From Alphaproteobacteria bacterium (GTDB lineage Bacteria > Pseudomonadota > Alphaproteobacteria > Micavibrionales > Micavibrionaceae), in NCBI GenBank assembly GCA_021776075.1, contig JAJFGQ010000018.1:1-64000 (forward strand): 64,000 nucleotides of DNA, written 5' to 3'. This document shows positions 1 to 7,990 of this stretch, piece after piece. The notes beneath the pieces were generated by a model that saw nothing but the letters and a program-made list of their open reading frames with translations, was not told the origin of the DNA and did no database searches. How positions within the stretch are numbered: position 1 is the stretch's first letter; every line of letters begins with the position of its first letter. A program made the position numbers and the translations under genes.

Positions 1-86
1 CGTTCTCTGATCCACGCCCATATGATGCGTGTCATTTCATCGCCGTCTATTTCGACAACCGGATTATCAACTTTGATCTTGGACAT
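1..86 (-). CDS. icd: Isocitrate dehydrogenase (NADP+), N-terminal fragment
   Basis: Only the first 28 codons are inside the window; the gene runs off the left edge. The translation begins [20 protein letters not shown] and continues IIWAWIRE, which matches the conserved N-terminus of the alphaproteobacterial/eukaryotic type NADP isocitrate dehydrogenase (motif [12 protein letters not shown]). That TCA enzyme oxidatively decarboxylates isocitrate to 2-oxoglutarate in the cytoplasm. The ATG at 86 is preceded by an AGGGAG ribosome binding site a few bases upstream, which supports the start. Bases 87-363 upstream hold no gene that I can support. Confidence 0.88.
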   Translation of the reverse strand, partial: MSKIKVDNPVVEIDGDEMTRIIWAWIRE

Positions 87-363
87 GATGCAGGCTCCCT
101 TTTTCACGAATTAATTCGCTTCCATCCTAAAGAAGATTACAGAGGAGATAAAGGCGTATAAACACATATTCTGCCAATAGTCCGTTTGTAAAAAAAATCC
201 GGTTTTTTTGCTAATCCTTTGATTTTATAGAGTTTTCTAATAGTTCGTTTTTGAATTGTTTTTCCATGGCGTCCGGCTCCCTGTTTTTTCAAGTCCATAT
301 TAGGATAGTATTCCTATTTTGGCAAAAAAGAAAGGGTTTTATGACCGTTTCCGTTATTGGCTA

Positions 364-1743
364 TCACAGTTTCAGGGGTGATAATGTTGGTTGGGTTTCT
401 TCAATTGTCAGATCGGGTGCAATATCAGGTTTCGTATCATGCGGATCACTTGTGCCGCCTATTTTATGAAATTGTGACTCAGGATTCCCGGCGTCTTTTT
501 CATAGGCAGAAATCTTCGTTTTATGATCCTCTCCCAGCGTGACATCAAATTTATATGTTTTGCCGTTCAGCCTGTCCTGATAGATCGTGGAAGGGTTGAC
601 ACAGTCCTGTTCCAAAGCATGGCGATCCTTATAATCATCGGCAACTCTCATATATCCTTCCTGCGGTGTTCCTATATCGATTTTTTGATGAACCGAGAGC
701 TGCATATCGCCATTTTCTAAAACTGTGGCATCTATTGCCAAATTTTGTTCGTCCAGAAACAGCGCATCGTCTGCTATACCCGGATAAAAATTATTACCAA
801 ACTGCCCCATTGTTTCCTGTGATATTCCTGTGCCCCCGGATTGGCGGGTTGCGGCATGGCTTTTATCCTGCCAGCTGCCATAGACAGATTTTTTGGCACC
901 CGGTGCTTTGCCAATGAAATTTTCTCCTCTGGCCAGTTTTTCCAGACTGTAAGCACCGGCGCTTTCTATATATGTCTTTGACCTTAACCATGGCTGGTCT
1001 TCAGGCAATGTGTAATCTGTCGACTCCACGATATTGCCTAGGGGCGTTACAATAAAGGTATGACCGCCTGCGTCGCCGTCCTTATCATTAAATGTAATGC
1101 CGCCTGAGGCGTGAAAATAATTACCGCCTTGTTTGTAATCGGCGCTTAACCCTCTATATTTACTTGCAAAAAGACCTTCTGATGCGGTTTCCGGTAATAA
1201 AGCATTATCGACTTTTTGTAGCAGAATGCCTTCTACGACAGACATTGTTTCGCAATCAAATTCTATGTTTTTTGTGCCATTCTCTATGTCTTCTGATAAA
1301 TCATTAAGACGGATAGCCCGCCTGGCTCCGTCTCTACCGATCCTGTATTCCTCAAAACCGGGAGTCTTTTTTACAACGTCAGAAACAATTTCACTGACGT
1401 GCCGTTCCCAGTCCCGCCGGTCCCCATAGGTCCATTTTTCTTTTTCCAGGAGATTAACCATCCCTGGATGCTTTTCTATTTCTGCAAATACTTTTTGTTC
1501 AATGTCACCGAGAGTGTGTGTGAAAGCATCATCAGACTCCCAGTCTATGTATTGGTTTGCAGACTGATATTTATCTAAATCACTTGCATAGCTCGGAATC
1601 TTTCCTGTTTCGATAATATGATTGAAATTAACGGCATTTGTTTTATGCCCTTCAAGGGTATCGTCTTTGCGATATATTCGGAAAATGGCGCGGTCACGCA
1701 GCGGTGTCGCCGCTTTTTTGAAATCATCTTTGGCTTCGTCCAT
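364..1743 (-). CDS. Unknown 459-residue protein, possible papain/transglutaminase-like fold
   Basis: I do not recognise a family. The protein is hydrophilic, has no signal peptide or membrane segment, and is rich in charged residues. Two patches resemble a Cys-His hydrolase: FDCETMSVVEGILLQ around Cys164, and GGHTFIVTPLGNIVEST around His228, followed by Asn237 and Glu240. In transglutaminase-like and papain-like enzymes a Cys at a helix start is followed some 60-80 residues later by a His on a strand and then an Asp/Asn, so the arrangement is suggestive only. The C-terminus is a Pro/Thr-rich tail. It stands alone: icd lies downstream on the same strand, and a zinc-ribbon gene is divergent upstream. 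Confidence 0.6.
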   Translation of the reverse strand: MDEAKDDFKKAATPLRDRAIFRIYRKDDTLEGHKTNAVNFNHIIETGKIPSYASDLDKYQSANQYIDWESDDAFTHTLGDIEQKVFAEIEKHPGMVNLLEKEKWTYGDRRDWERHVSEIVSDVVKKTPGFEEYRIGRDGARRAIRLNDLSEDIENGTKNIEFDCETMSVVEGILLQKVDNALLPETASEGLFASKYRGLSADYKQGGNYFHASGGITFNDKDGDAGGHTFIVTPLGNIVESTDYTLPEDQPWLRSKTYIESAGAYSLEKLARGENFIGKAPGAKKSVYGSWQDKSHAATRQSGGTGISQETMGQFGNNFYPGIADDALFLDEQNLAIDATVLENGDMQLSVHQKIDIGTPQEGYMRVADDYKDRHALEQDCVNPSTIYQDRLNGKTYKFDVTLGEDHKTKISAYEKDAGNPESQFHKIGGTSDPHDTKPDIAPDLTIEETQPTLSPLKL

Positions 1744-1911
1744 GCATTATCATCCTCATCAAGGGTAATTATTCCATAATAGTTCTAATATTTAGTGAAT
1801 TATACTGCATTGTCAGGAGATAAAGATTCTGCTTTGGCTAAAGTCTTTGCAGGGTTACAATAGTGAGGTCTGTTGTTAAGTTTCAAATAATTTTATCGGG
1901 AGAATTGCAAA

Positions 1912-2100
1912 ATGATTACAGGATATTGCGTTAAATGTAAGAAAAAAGGCGTGGAGCTGAATGCTCCTGTTATTCACAAAACGAAAAAAGGCGGCTTCAT
2001 GGCGAAGGGCGCTTGCCCGACCTGTAGCACTGTAGTGTGCTCCATCATGTCAAAAGACAATGCCGAGAAAGCTATTGCCGGCGGTGCTGCACAGGCCTGA
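1912..2100 (+). CDS. Small zinc-ribbon protein, DUF5679-like
   Basis: This 62-residue protein has two Cys pairs, GYCVKCKKK near residues 6-9 and GACPTCST near residues 35-38, with a KKGGFMAKG stretch between them. The layout is that of the small DUF5679 zinc-ribbon proteins, which resemble the C-terminal zinc fingers of topoisomerase I and have no assigned function. A GGGAG ribosome binding site lies nine bases before the ATG. The gene is monocistronic and is followed by a very strong stem-loop terminator that reaches into the end of the convergent desaturase gene. Nucleic acid or metal binding is an inference. Confidence 0.8.
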   Translation: MITGYCVKCKKKGVELNAPVIHKTKKGGFMAKGACPTCSTVVCSIMSKDNAEKAIAGGAAQA

Positions 2101-2135
2101 TTATACGCAGCCAGAGTACTCTTTATTGATATTAT

Positions 2136-2190
2136 GATGGTCCGGTTTAAACTGTTTCGACAGGTTTGAATCGGACCATCTTATTTTTTT
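2136..2190 (+). terminator. Intrinsic terminator of the zinc-ribbon gene, inside the desaturase 3' end
   Basis: GATGGTCCG at 2136-2144 pairs with CGGACCATC at 2172-2180. The inner part continues with paired GTTTAAA and GTTTGAA segments (one bulged G) and closes with CTGT-TTCG-ACAG, a UUCG tetraloop. TTATTTTTTT follows on the plus strand. The last codons of the convergent desaturase lie within the hairpin. Confidence 0.85.
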
Positions 2191-3214
2191 GCTCATCCCA
2201 GAGCTTAAGAGGAAGGCTTTTTAAGCTTTCCCGTAGCGTGAGCCGGTTTATGTTTTTCAGTTCCGGCCTTGCATCCATGCATTCCTGAAGCTTGTAATTT
2301 GGTATTTTGCTGCACAAATGATGGATGTGGTGCAGGCCGATATTGCCCGTAAACCATTGCAGAATTTTAGGAAGGGCGTAATAGGAACTGCCCATTAAAG
2401 CAGCTTCCTGCCTGTCCCAGTTTTTATTGCCCTGCCAATAGGCGTCTTCGAACTGGTGTTGAATAAAAAACAACCAACCCCCGGCCCATGAGGTAACAAT
2501 GAGGATCGGCAGGTAAATGGTCAGAAGCGGCCCAAGGCCCACAAACAAGGACAGCGTGCCGTAAAAAACGACAATGGCGGCATTTGTAAACATCATGCTT
2601 TTCCAGATGGACGCCATCGGAAGCGTTTTGTAGCCTTCGTGAAAATGAGTGGATTGATTGTGTGGAATACGCTGAAGAATCATCACATAGAAAGGCGTCC
2701 CCAGTATCAAGAGAACAAGCGGGTTACGATAAAGCCGGTACGTGAATTTCCGCCATTTTGACAAGGACTGATATTCCCGCACGGTGATTGTATCAATCCC
2801 GCCAATACTGCGGCGATCCAGATCACCGGATGTTGCGTGGTGCAAATTATGTGCCCGTCGCCAAAAATCATAGGGTGTAACGGTCAAAAGACCTAAAAAA
2901 CGGCCGGTCCAGTCATTGGCCTTTTTAGAGGCAAAAAACGATCCGTGACCGCAATCATGCTGGAAAATAAAGATTCTCGTCAGTAAACCCGCAGCGGGGA
3001 GAGTTAGAAAAGCCGTAATCCAGTAAGAGATATCCATGCTATAGAGCATAAGCCCGCAGGTTATAGCAAAAAGGACAAGTGTTGTAATGAGCTGGGAAAT
3101 GCTGCGTTTTGCATCAGACCCTTTATAGCTATTACAATGTGCCGCTATGTCTTTAACGGACACAGAATCAACGCCATCAGGCGTTTCGGTTATTTCAACA
3201 TGATGTGTTTGCAT
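2147..3214 (-). CDS. Membrane fatty acid desaturase
   Basis: An integral-membrane di-iron desaturase of 355 residues that introduces a double bond into lipid acyl chains. The three histidine boxes are present: HDCGH at 86-90, HNLHH at 122-126 and HHIHH at 295-299. Hydrophobic spans lie around residues 42-58, 62-82 and 200-250. The pattern fits the delta-12/omega-type acyl-lipid desaturase family; regiospecificity cannot be read from sequence. The reaction needs O2, which contrasts with the anaerobic genes nearby. It is divergent from moeB, and an inverted repeat lies in the shared intergenic region. The gene end overlaps the terminator of the convergent zinc-ribbon gene. Confidence 0.9.
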   Translation of the reverse strand: MQTHHVEITETPDGVDSVSVKDIAAHCNSYKGSDAKRSISQLITTLVLFAITCGLMLYSMDISYWITAFLTLPAAGLLTRIFIFQHDCGHGSFFASKKANDWTGRFLGLLTVTPYDFWRRAHNLHHATSGDLDRRSIGGIDTITVREYQSLSKWRKFTYRLYRNPLVLLILGTPFYVMILQRIPHNQSTHFHEGYKTLPMASIWKSMMFTNAAIVVFYGTLSLFVGLGPLLTIYLPILIVTSWAGGWLFFIQHQFEDAYWQGNKNWDRQEAALMGSSYYALPKILQWFTGNIGLHHIHHLCSKIPNYKLQECMDARPELKNINRLTLRESLKSLPLKLWDEQKNKMVRFKPVETV

Positions 3215-3267
3215 TTAATATACTCTGTGCTGTTTCGATATTCAGGGCCAGAATCTAAAGCTAATGG

Positions 3268-3285
3268 TAACGATCAAGATCGTTA
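3268..3285. repeat. Inverted repeat between desaturase and moeB, operator-like
   Basis: TAACGATC-AA-GATCGTTA is a perfect 8-2-8 inverted repeat in the intergenic region between the divergent desaturase (start 3214) and moeB (start 3374). Its core GAT-N4-ATC is the same as that of FNR/CRP-family sites, but the outer bases (AC/GT rather than TT/AA) differ from the two clean FNR boxes in this window. It may be a regulator site for either gene. Confidence 0.45.
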
Positions 3286-3373
3286 TTGCAATAGGCTAAA
3301 GAAATTATTTGTTTATAGAGCGCTTTCCCTTAATAATCAAACGGTTTGCAGGGGCCTGTGTTGGGATGATGCT

Positions 3374-4453
3374 ATGGATAGAACGATAAAAAGATATAGC
3401 CGTCAGACCGTCTTGCCTGAAATCGGTGAAGAGGGGCAGATGCGTCTGTCGCAGGCCAGAATTCTTTGTATCGGAGCCGGTGGTCTGGGCTGTCCGGCGC
3501 TTCTCTATCTGGCTGCGGCGGGTGTGGGCACGATCGGTATTGTGGATTTTGATGTTGTTGATGTTAGCAATCTGCAGCGGCAGATATTATTTACGGACGC
3601 ACAGCGGGGGCAATTGAAGTCAGAGGCGGCACGGGATGCTCTGTTGGCCCTGAATCCGGATATTACGGTGAAGGCTTATACTGAGAAACTCGTTGTGGAT
3701 AATGTGCTATCTCTTTTTGCAGAGTACGACATCATTCTTGATGGCACAGACAATTTTCAGGCTCGTTTTTTGATTAACGATGCGGCTGTGAAATCAGGAA
3801 AACCGGTTGTCTATGCGTCTGTTGACGGGTTCGAGGGGCAGTTGTCTGTCTTTGATGCAGCGCGCGGCCCGTGCTATCGCTGCCTTTATCCCCTGCCGCC
3901 AACTGCTGCCGTTCCCAATTGTGCAGAGGCCGGTGTGATAGGGGCGCTGGCCGGTATAATGGGCGCGATGCAGGCCATGGAAGCCGTGAAGTTGGTGGTG
4001 GCGCATGCGGCGCTTAAACCGCTCATCGGTAAATTATTGATGATTGAGTCCCGTACCATGGAAACCCGGCATCTTGCTTTGCCGAAAAACCCGGACTGCC
4101 CCGTATGTTCTTTAAAACCAGAGGAGGTGAACTTGACTGACGAACCGCAAATTTGTGCCGTATTGCGCACCATTACAACTGATGAAGCCGTAAAGAGGGA
4201 GAATGCTCTTTTTGTGGATGTCCGCGAACAGCATGAATGGGATGAAGGCCATATCCCGGATGCTTTGCATGTGCCGCTCTCTGCCTTGCAGGAGAACGCG
4301 TCTTGCGTTGATTTACCACAAGACCGCGACTGTATTATCTATTGCCGGAGCGGCAAGCGTTCTCAGGTTGCCATACAGATTTTGAAAGAGACCGGTTGTG
4401 ACAATTTGTTTAATCTGGAGGGGGGCTATCTTAGCTGGTCTCAGGCCGCCTGA
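3374..4453 (+). CDS. moeB: MoeB-type sulfur-carrier adenylyltransferase with C-terminal rhodanese domain
   Basis: This E1-like enzyme adenylates the C-terminal glycine of MoaD so that it can receive sulfur for molybdopterin synthase. The ThiF/MoeB domain (about residues 5-250) shows the nucleotide motif GAGGLGCPALLYLAAAGVG, the RQILF segment and zinc-binding Cys pairs CYRC and CPVC. Residues about 255-359 form a rhodanese domain with the active-site loop YCRSGKRS, a possible persulfide donor. The ATG at 3374 has GGGA seven bases upstream and gives 359 residues starting MDRTIKRYSRQTVLPEIG, the usual N-terminus; the frame is open further upstream without similarity. The end overlaps a convergent gene by 13 bases. 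Confidence 0.92.
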   Translation: MDRTIKRYSRQTVLPEIGEEGQMRLSQARILCIGAGGLGCPALLYLAAAGVGTIGIVDFDVVDVSNLQRQILFTDAQRGQLKSEAARDALLALNPDITVKAYTEKLVVDNVLSLFAEYDIILDGTDNFQARFLINDAAVKSGKPVVYASVDGFEGQLSVFDAARGPCYRCLYPLPPTAAVPNCAEAGVIGALAGIMGAMQAMEAVKLVVAHAALKPLIGKLLMIESRTMETRHLALPKNPDCPVCSLKPEEVNLTDEPQICAVLRTITTDEAVKRENALFVDVREQHEWDEGHIPDALHVPLSALQENASCVDLPQDRDCIIYCRSGKRSQVAIQILKETGCDNLFNLEGGYLSWSQAA

Positions 4454-4773
4454 CGTTTTTGTGACCGCACATCCACTTGCAGCGAAATCGTCAGTTCATT
4501 CCGCCGGCTTTCAAGCCCTTCTTTTGAACGGCCTTTTTGTTCCAGCATTTGTAACTGTTCCGGCGATATGGTCATCCGGATGAAGGTGTCGTCCGTATTG
4601 TTCATCATAGCCGCCTCCATTTCAGAGTTGCTGCTAACAGGATCAATCATGACAATTAATTTTTTTCCCGTTATATCTGTGATCTCTTCCAGAGCTTGCC
4701 CGGTTAGCAATGTTTGTAACTCACTCTCGGTAATACGAAAGCGCAGGCCGTTATTTTCTATTTTTAGATTCAT
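4441..4773 (-). CDS. Small uncharacterised protein of the moa operon
   Basis: A 110-residue soluble protein, last gene of the minus-strand moa operon, overlapping mobA by four bases (ATGA). The N-terminus, MNLKIENNGLRFRITESELQ, recalls small proteins of about 110-130 residues found beside Moco genes in other bacteria (I recall them as DUF7009). I know of no function for them. No cysteines or obvious metal ligands are seen; the second half is charged with a C-terminal RSQKRQAA tail. Translational coupling to mobA suggests a Moco-related role. Confidence 0.72.
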   Translation of the reverse strand: MNLKIENNGLRFRITESELQTLLTGQALEEITDITGKKLIVMIDPVSSNSEMEAAMMNNTDDTFIRMTISPEQLQMLEQKGRSKEGLESRRNELTISLQVDVRSQKRQAA

Positions 4774-5306
4774 CCTGTAATCCTTTCTTTATAGTCTTCC
4801 GGTGTATTCAGATTGACAAAATATTGTTCCTGTTCTGCGGGCAGCGGGAGCGCTGGTATCTTCATGTTTTGCAGCAATCCTTTAACAGACACATTTTCAT
4901 TATCTTGTTGCAGAGAAGGCATGAAGGCGGGCAGCGGCCATTTCTCAAAATAAGCGCCTTTATTATGCTGCATTAATTGCCTCAGAATTTCAGGTGTTAA
5001 AAAGGGCATATCTACCGGCACAAAGAGGAAAGAGCGAAATGCTTTCAGTGTCGATGAGCGCATCACATGACTCATGGCTTTGGCCGGACCGGGGAAATCA
5101 GCATTGTCAGGAATGCATTCATAACTGTCCAGATCACCGCTGATATAGATGTTTTGAAGGCCGCTTTGTTGTAACAGAGCCATCATATGCTCAATCAAAG
5201 GGAGGCCATGATAATCCAGAAGGGCTTTGTTCTGTCCCATGCGGGACGAACGCCCTCCGGCCAGCACGACACCGGCTATGTTATTATGCATGTTGGCAGA
5301 GTGCAT
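4770..5306 (-). CDS. mobA: Molybdenum cofactor guanylyltransferase MobA
   Basis: Transfers GMP from GTP to Mo-molybdopterin, making the guanine dinucleotide cofactor used by NarG and other DMSO-reductase family enzymes. The nucleotidyltransferase signature LAGGRSSRMGQNKALL is near residues 15-30, followed by the metal-site segment FVPVDMPFL and the C-terminal NLNTPEDY, all typical of MobA. Length (178) is slightly short for the family (about 190-200). The gene overlaps moaE upstream and the small unknown gene downstream. The ATG at 5306 has AAAGG very close to it; the ATG at 5291 is an alternative start. Confidence 0.92.
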   Translation of the reverse strand: MHSANMHNNIAGVVLAGGRSSRMGQNKALLDYHGLPLIEHMMALLQQSGLQNIYISGDLDSYECIPDNADFPGPAKAMSHVMRSSTLKAFRSFLFVPVDMPFLTPEILRQLMQHNKGAYFEKWPLPAFMPSLQQDNENVSVKGLLQNMKIPALPLPAEQEQYFVNLNTPEDYKERITG

Positions 5307-5730
5307 GGCCTTTGACCCATTCGCTGTCGCCGTCTGTGTAATGTTCCTGCTTCCAGATAGGCGCGTGGTGTTTCAGTTCTTCGATTAAATGGCGGCAGGC
5401 GTCAAAGCTTTCCGCCCGGTGTGGGGAACTGACAGCAATAATAACGCTGATCCCGCCGACATCAAGGCGGCCTTTGTAATGGGCGATATAGATGTTGAGT
5501 TTCCCCTCCCATTTGGCGAGCGCCTCCTGCGATAATTTTTGCAGGGTCTTTTCCGCCAGCTCTTCAAAGACATCGTAACTGACGCCCAGAACAGGCTTAC
5601 CCATATTGAAATCGCGGACGGCTCCGACAAAGGAGTCAATCGCTCCATGGGCCGGGTCGGCAACAAACTCATGAGCCTGTGCAATATCCAGAGCGTATTC
5701 GGTTATGCTGACATGTATCTTTCCCGGCAT
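5284..5730 (-). CDS. moaE: Molybdopterin synthase catalytic subunit MoaE
   Basis: The large subunit of molybdopterin synthase, which with thiocarboxylated MoaD converts cyclic pyranopterin monophosphate to molybdopterin. Conserved MoaE segments are visible: FVGAVRDFN near residue 40, SYDVFEELAEK, VSSPHRAESFDACRHLIEELK and APIWKQE with the catalytic Lys. I chose the ATG at 5730 (148 residues), seven to eight bases after GGGGGA; an in-frame GTG at 5745 would overlap moaD. It lies between moaD and mobA. Confidence 0.93.
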   Translation of the reverse strand: MPGKIHVSITEYALDIAQAHEFVADPAHGAIDSFVGAVRDFNMGKPVLGVSYDVFEELAEKTLQKLSQEALAKWEGKLNIYIAHYKGRLDVGGISVIIAVSSPHRAESFDACRHLIEELKHHAPIWKQEHYTDGDSEWVKGHALCQHA

Positions 5731-5734
5731 TTGT

Positions 5735-5977
5735 TTATCCCCCACAGACAGGTGGCAGGATGGCTAAAGCCGTATCCTCGTTGAAAATAGTGTTATCCGG
5801 CAAGACCGTGTTGTCATTGGCCATAGCCGAGTCATTAACCAGAGCATTGCCGGTCTTTTCTTTGAGCGCATCTTTGATAGCCGTAACAGAGCTTCCGGCG
5901 GGAACGGTAAAGCACAGTGTTTCACCATATTGGCGAAAGCTTCCAAAGAGTTTTACGGTGATGGTGATGTCATTCAT
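5735..5977 (-). CDS. moaD: Molybdopterin synthase sulfur carrier MoaD
   Basis: An 80-residue ubiquitin-fold sulfur carrier. It begins MNDITITVKLFGSFRQYG and ends in the Gly-Gly that is adenylylated by MoeB and converted to thiocarboxylate (PPVCGG). The ATG at 5977 follows AAAGGAGACGGGC, an excellent ribosome binding site, and overlaps the end of the moaC-moaB fusion by eight bases. An unusual stretch rich in Asn and Asp (NDSAMANDNTVLPDNTIFN) lies before the C-terminal strand. The Cys just before the GG is also unusual. Confidence 0.92.
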   Translation of the reverse strand: MNDITITVKLFGSFRQYGETLCFTVPAGSSVTAIKDALKEKTGNALVNDSAMANDNTVLPDNTIFNEDTALAILPPVCGG

Positions 5978-6998
5978 GCCCGTCTCCTTTGACCATGTGT
6001 AAAGCATGGGGCAGTATTGGCAATAGCGCATCAAGCCCCTCATTGACGGCTTTGGGGCTACCGGGCAGGGCGATGATGAGCGTTTCTCCGATCACGCCCG
6101 CCATTGAACGGGATAGCCATGACGCTTTCGTGAAGTTTGCACCGTCAGAGCGTAGTAATTCACCAAAGCCGGGAATGGTTTTGTCGCAGATGTCTTTCAG
6201 TGTTTCCGGCGTGACATCACGAGGACCGGGGCCCGTACCACCGGACAGGATAATCAAATCCGGATTGTTTGTTTTACGAAGCTCATCAACATTTGATTTT
6301 ATTGTTTCGCTGTCATCGGGAATAACGACAATACCGGAAACAGACGCGCCTTTGTCCGTTAGCAGGCCCGATATAACAGGCCCGGAACGGTCTTCATACG
6401 TGCCGGCAGAGGCCCGGTCGCTCATGACGAGAATGGCGGCGCTTACACCGGGCAGCGTTTGTTCATCGGGCAATTGTTCTGCCAGCCAGTTTGGAATACC
6501 GTCCGGGTGAACCCATAACCCGCTTTTTCCGCCTTCTTTAACCAATAGCCGGATGTCAGACATGTGTAAGGCCGGGTCTGTGCCTTTGGCTAAATCCCAG
6601 ATGGTCAACAACGCAGCATTGACCCCGGCGACGGCTTCCATTTCCACACCGGTTTTGGCAAAGCAGGTCGCCAGACAATAAGCCGTGACGCTGTGATCCG
6701 TATCATTGAGTTCCGTATAAATATTCACCTGATCCAGAGGCAAAGGATGGCAGAGCGGAATCAAATCCGGTGTTTTTTTTGCGCCTGTAATGCCGGCGAT
6801 TTCTGCCAGAGCGAGTGCATCGCCCTTTGGCAGGGTACGCGTTTTTACTTTTTCGTAGGCAAGCGGTCCCAGATAGATCGTACCTGATGCAACAGCGCGT
6901 CGTTGTGTGGCGCGTTTGCGGCCCACGTCAATCATGCTGAATCCCGGCTGTTCCGATATAGGCAGCTCAACCACGTTTTTTGAATGGTTCTGTGACAT
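5970..6998 (-). CDS. moaCB: Fused MoaC (cPMP synthase) and MoaB/Mog-like molybdopterin adenylyltransferase
   Basis: A two-domain Moco enzyme. Residues 1-160 are MoaC, which with MoaA makes cyclic pyranopterin monophosphate: FSMIDVGRKRATQRRAVASG, PLCHPLPLDQV and GVEMEAVAGVNAALLTIWDL are diagnostic. Residues about 180-342 are a MoaB/Mog domain that adenylates molybdopterin before metal insertion, with SDRASAGTYEDRSGP, LSGGTGPGPRDVTPE and the LPGSPKAVNE loop. A linker of about 20 residues rich in Pro joins them. Such MoaC/MoaB fusions occur in several proteobacteria. It lies between moaA and moaD, overlapping moaD. Confidence 0.93.
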   Translation of the reverse strand: MSQNHSKNVVELPISEQPGFSMIDVGRKRATQRRAVASGTIYLGPLAYEKVKTRTLPKGDALALAEIAGITGAKKTPDLIPLCHPLPLDQVNIYTELNDTDHSVTAYCLATCFAKTGVEMEAVAGVNAALLTIWDLAKGTDPALHMSDIRLLVKEGGKSGLWVHPDGIPNWLAEQLPDEQTLPGVSAAILVMSDRASAGTYEDRSGPVISGLLTDKGASVSGIVVIPDDSETIKSNVDELRKTNNPDLIILSGGTGPGPRDVTPETLKDICDKTIPGFGELLRSDGANFTKASWLSRSMAGVIGETLIIALPGSPKAVNEGLDALLPILPHALHMVKGDGHE

Positions 6999-7003
6999 TT
7001 TTC

Positions 7004-7984
7004 TTATCCTCCTACGGATGCCAGATGGGGCGTTATGCCTGTATCGCCTTGTTGCAGAAAATGCGATGAGCGCTTGAATTGCATGGCCTTCATGATGCTG
7101 TCCTGCAACTCTTCCTGTTGGCTGTCATCCTGCAATAAAGGTCGCAGGGGAAAACCCGCTTCTCCAAACAGGCACAGACGCAGATCACCGCGTGCCGTGA
7201 CGCGTAAGCGGTTACAGCTTTTGCAGAAATCCTTGGCATAGGGGGCAATAAGTCCGATCGTTCCCTTGTAATCGGGATGAGTATATTCCACGGCAGGTCC
7301 GGCGCCTTCCCGGCGTTCTGTGTCCTGCCAGCCCTGTGTAATGAGTTTTTGTTTTATAACGTCACTGCTCAGGTGATATTTTTTGAAATATGCCTGATTG
7401 TCGCCTGTTTGCATCAACTCAATAAAACGGATGCTGACCGGAATATTTTTGATCCATTCCAGATAGGAGTCCAGTTCGTTATCATTCTGTCCTTTGAGTA
7501 GGACGGCATTTATTTTTACAGCTTCAAATCCGGTGTCCAGAGCCGCGTGCACGCCGTCCATGGCTTCCTGAAAACGATTATGCCCTGTGATGTCATGAAA
7601 ATTAGCCGGATTCAGACTGTCTATGCTGACATTAATGGCGCGCAGTCCGGCATCGTAATAGCTTTGCACTTTTTCAGGAAGTTTATAGCCGTTGGTGGTA
7701 AAGGCCAGCTTGCGGATGCCGGGTGTGTTTGAAACAAGGCGGGCAATATCCACAAAATCGGGTCGCAGGGTAGGTTCCCCCCCTGTCAGACGTATTTTCC
7801 ACGTTCCCAGTTTTGCAAAAGCCCTGACCAGACGTTCAATTTCAGGCAGGGTCAGGAATTGTTCTTTTCCTGTTTTTTGATAGCCATTAGGGAGGCAATA
7901 TGTACAACGGAAGTTGCAAACATCTGTGACAGATAGCCGCAGGTACGGGAATTTACGCCCGAATGAATCTTCAAGTGTCTTCAC
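7004..7984 (-). CDS. moaA: GTP 3',8-cyclase MoaA
   Basis: A radical SAM enzyme catalysing the first Moco step, conversion of GTP to 3',8-cyclo-dihydro-GTP. It has the N-terminal cluster motif CNFRCTYC, the GGEPTLRPD segment, the C-terminal cluster CKSCNRLR with the later CLFG Cys, and the conserved Gly-Gly C-terminus. I place the start at the GTG at 7984: it has AAAGGGG six bases upstream and begins KTLEDSFGRKFPYLRLS after the initiator, aligning with the usual MoaA start. A longer frame opens at an ATG at 8050, but that stretch matches the Moco riboswitch instead. First gene of the moa operon. Confidence 0.92.
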   Translation of the reverse strand: MKTLEDSFGRKFPYLRLSVTDVCNFRCTYCLPNGYQKTGKEQFLTLPEIERLVRAFAKLGTWKIRLTGGEPTLRPDFVDIARLVSNTPGIRKLAFTTNGYKLPEKVQSYYDAGLRAINVSIDSLNPANFHDITGHNRFQEAMDGVHAALDTGFEAVKINAVLLKGQNDNELDSYLEWIKNIPVSIRFIELMQTGDNQAYFKKYHLSSDVIKQKLITQGWQDTERREGAGPAVEYTHPDYKGTIGLIAPYAKDFCKSCNRLRVTARGDLRLCLFGEAGFPLRPLLQDDSQQEELQDSIMKAMQFKRSSHFLQQGDTGITPHLASVGG

Positions 7985-7990
7985 TTTTAA

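Noticed and set aside
187-210. A-run, TCCGG, T-run near 190-210 as a terminator
   Set aside because: The stem is almost only A-T pairs; too weak to call a terminator.
251-542. Two short plus-strand frames near the left end
   Set aside because: They overlap the 3' end of the minus-strand gene at 364-1743 and have no ribosome binding site or similarity.
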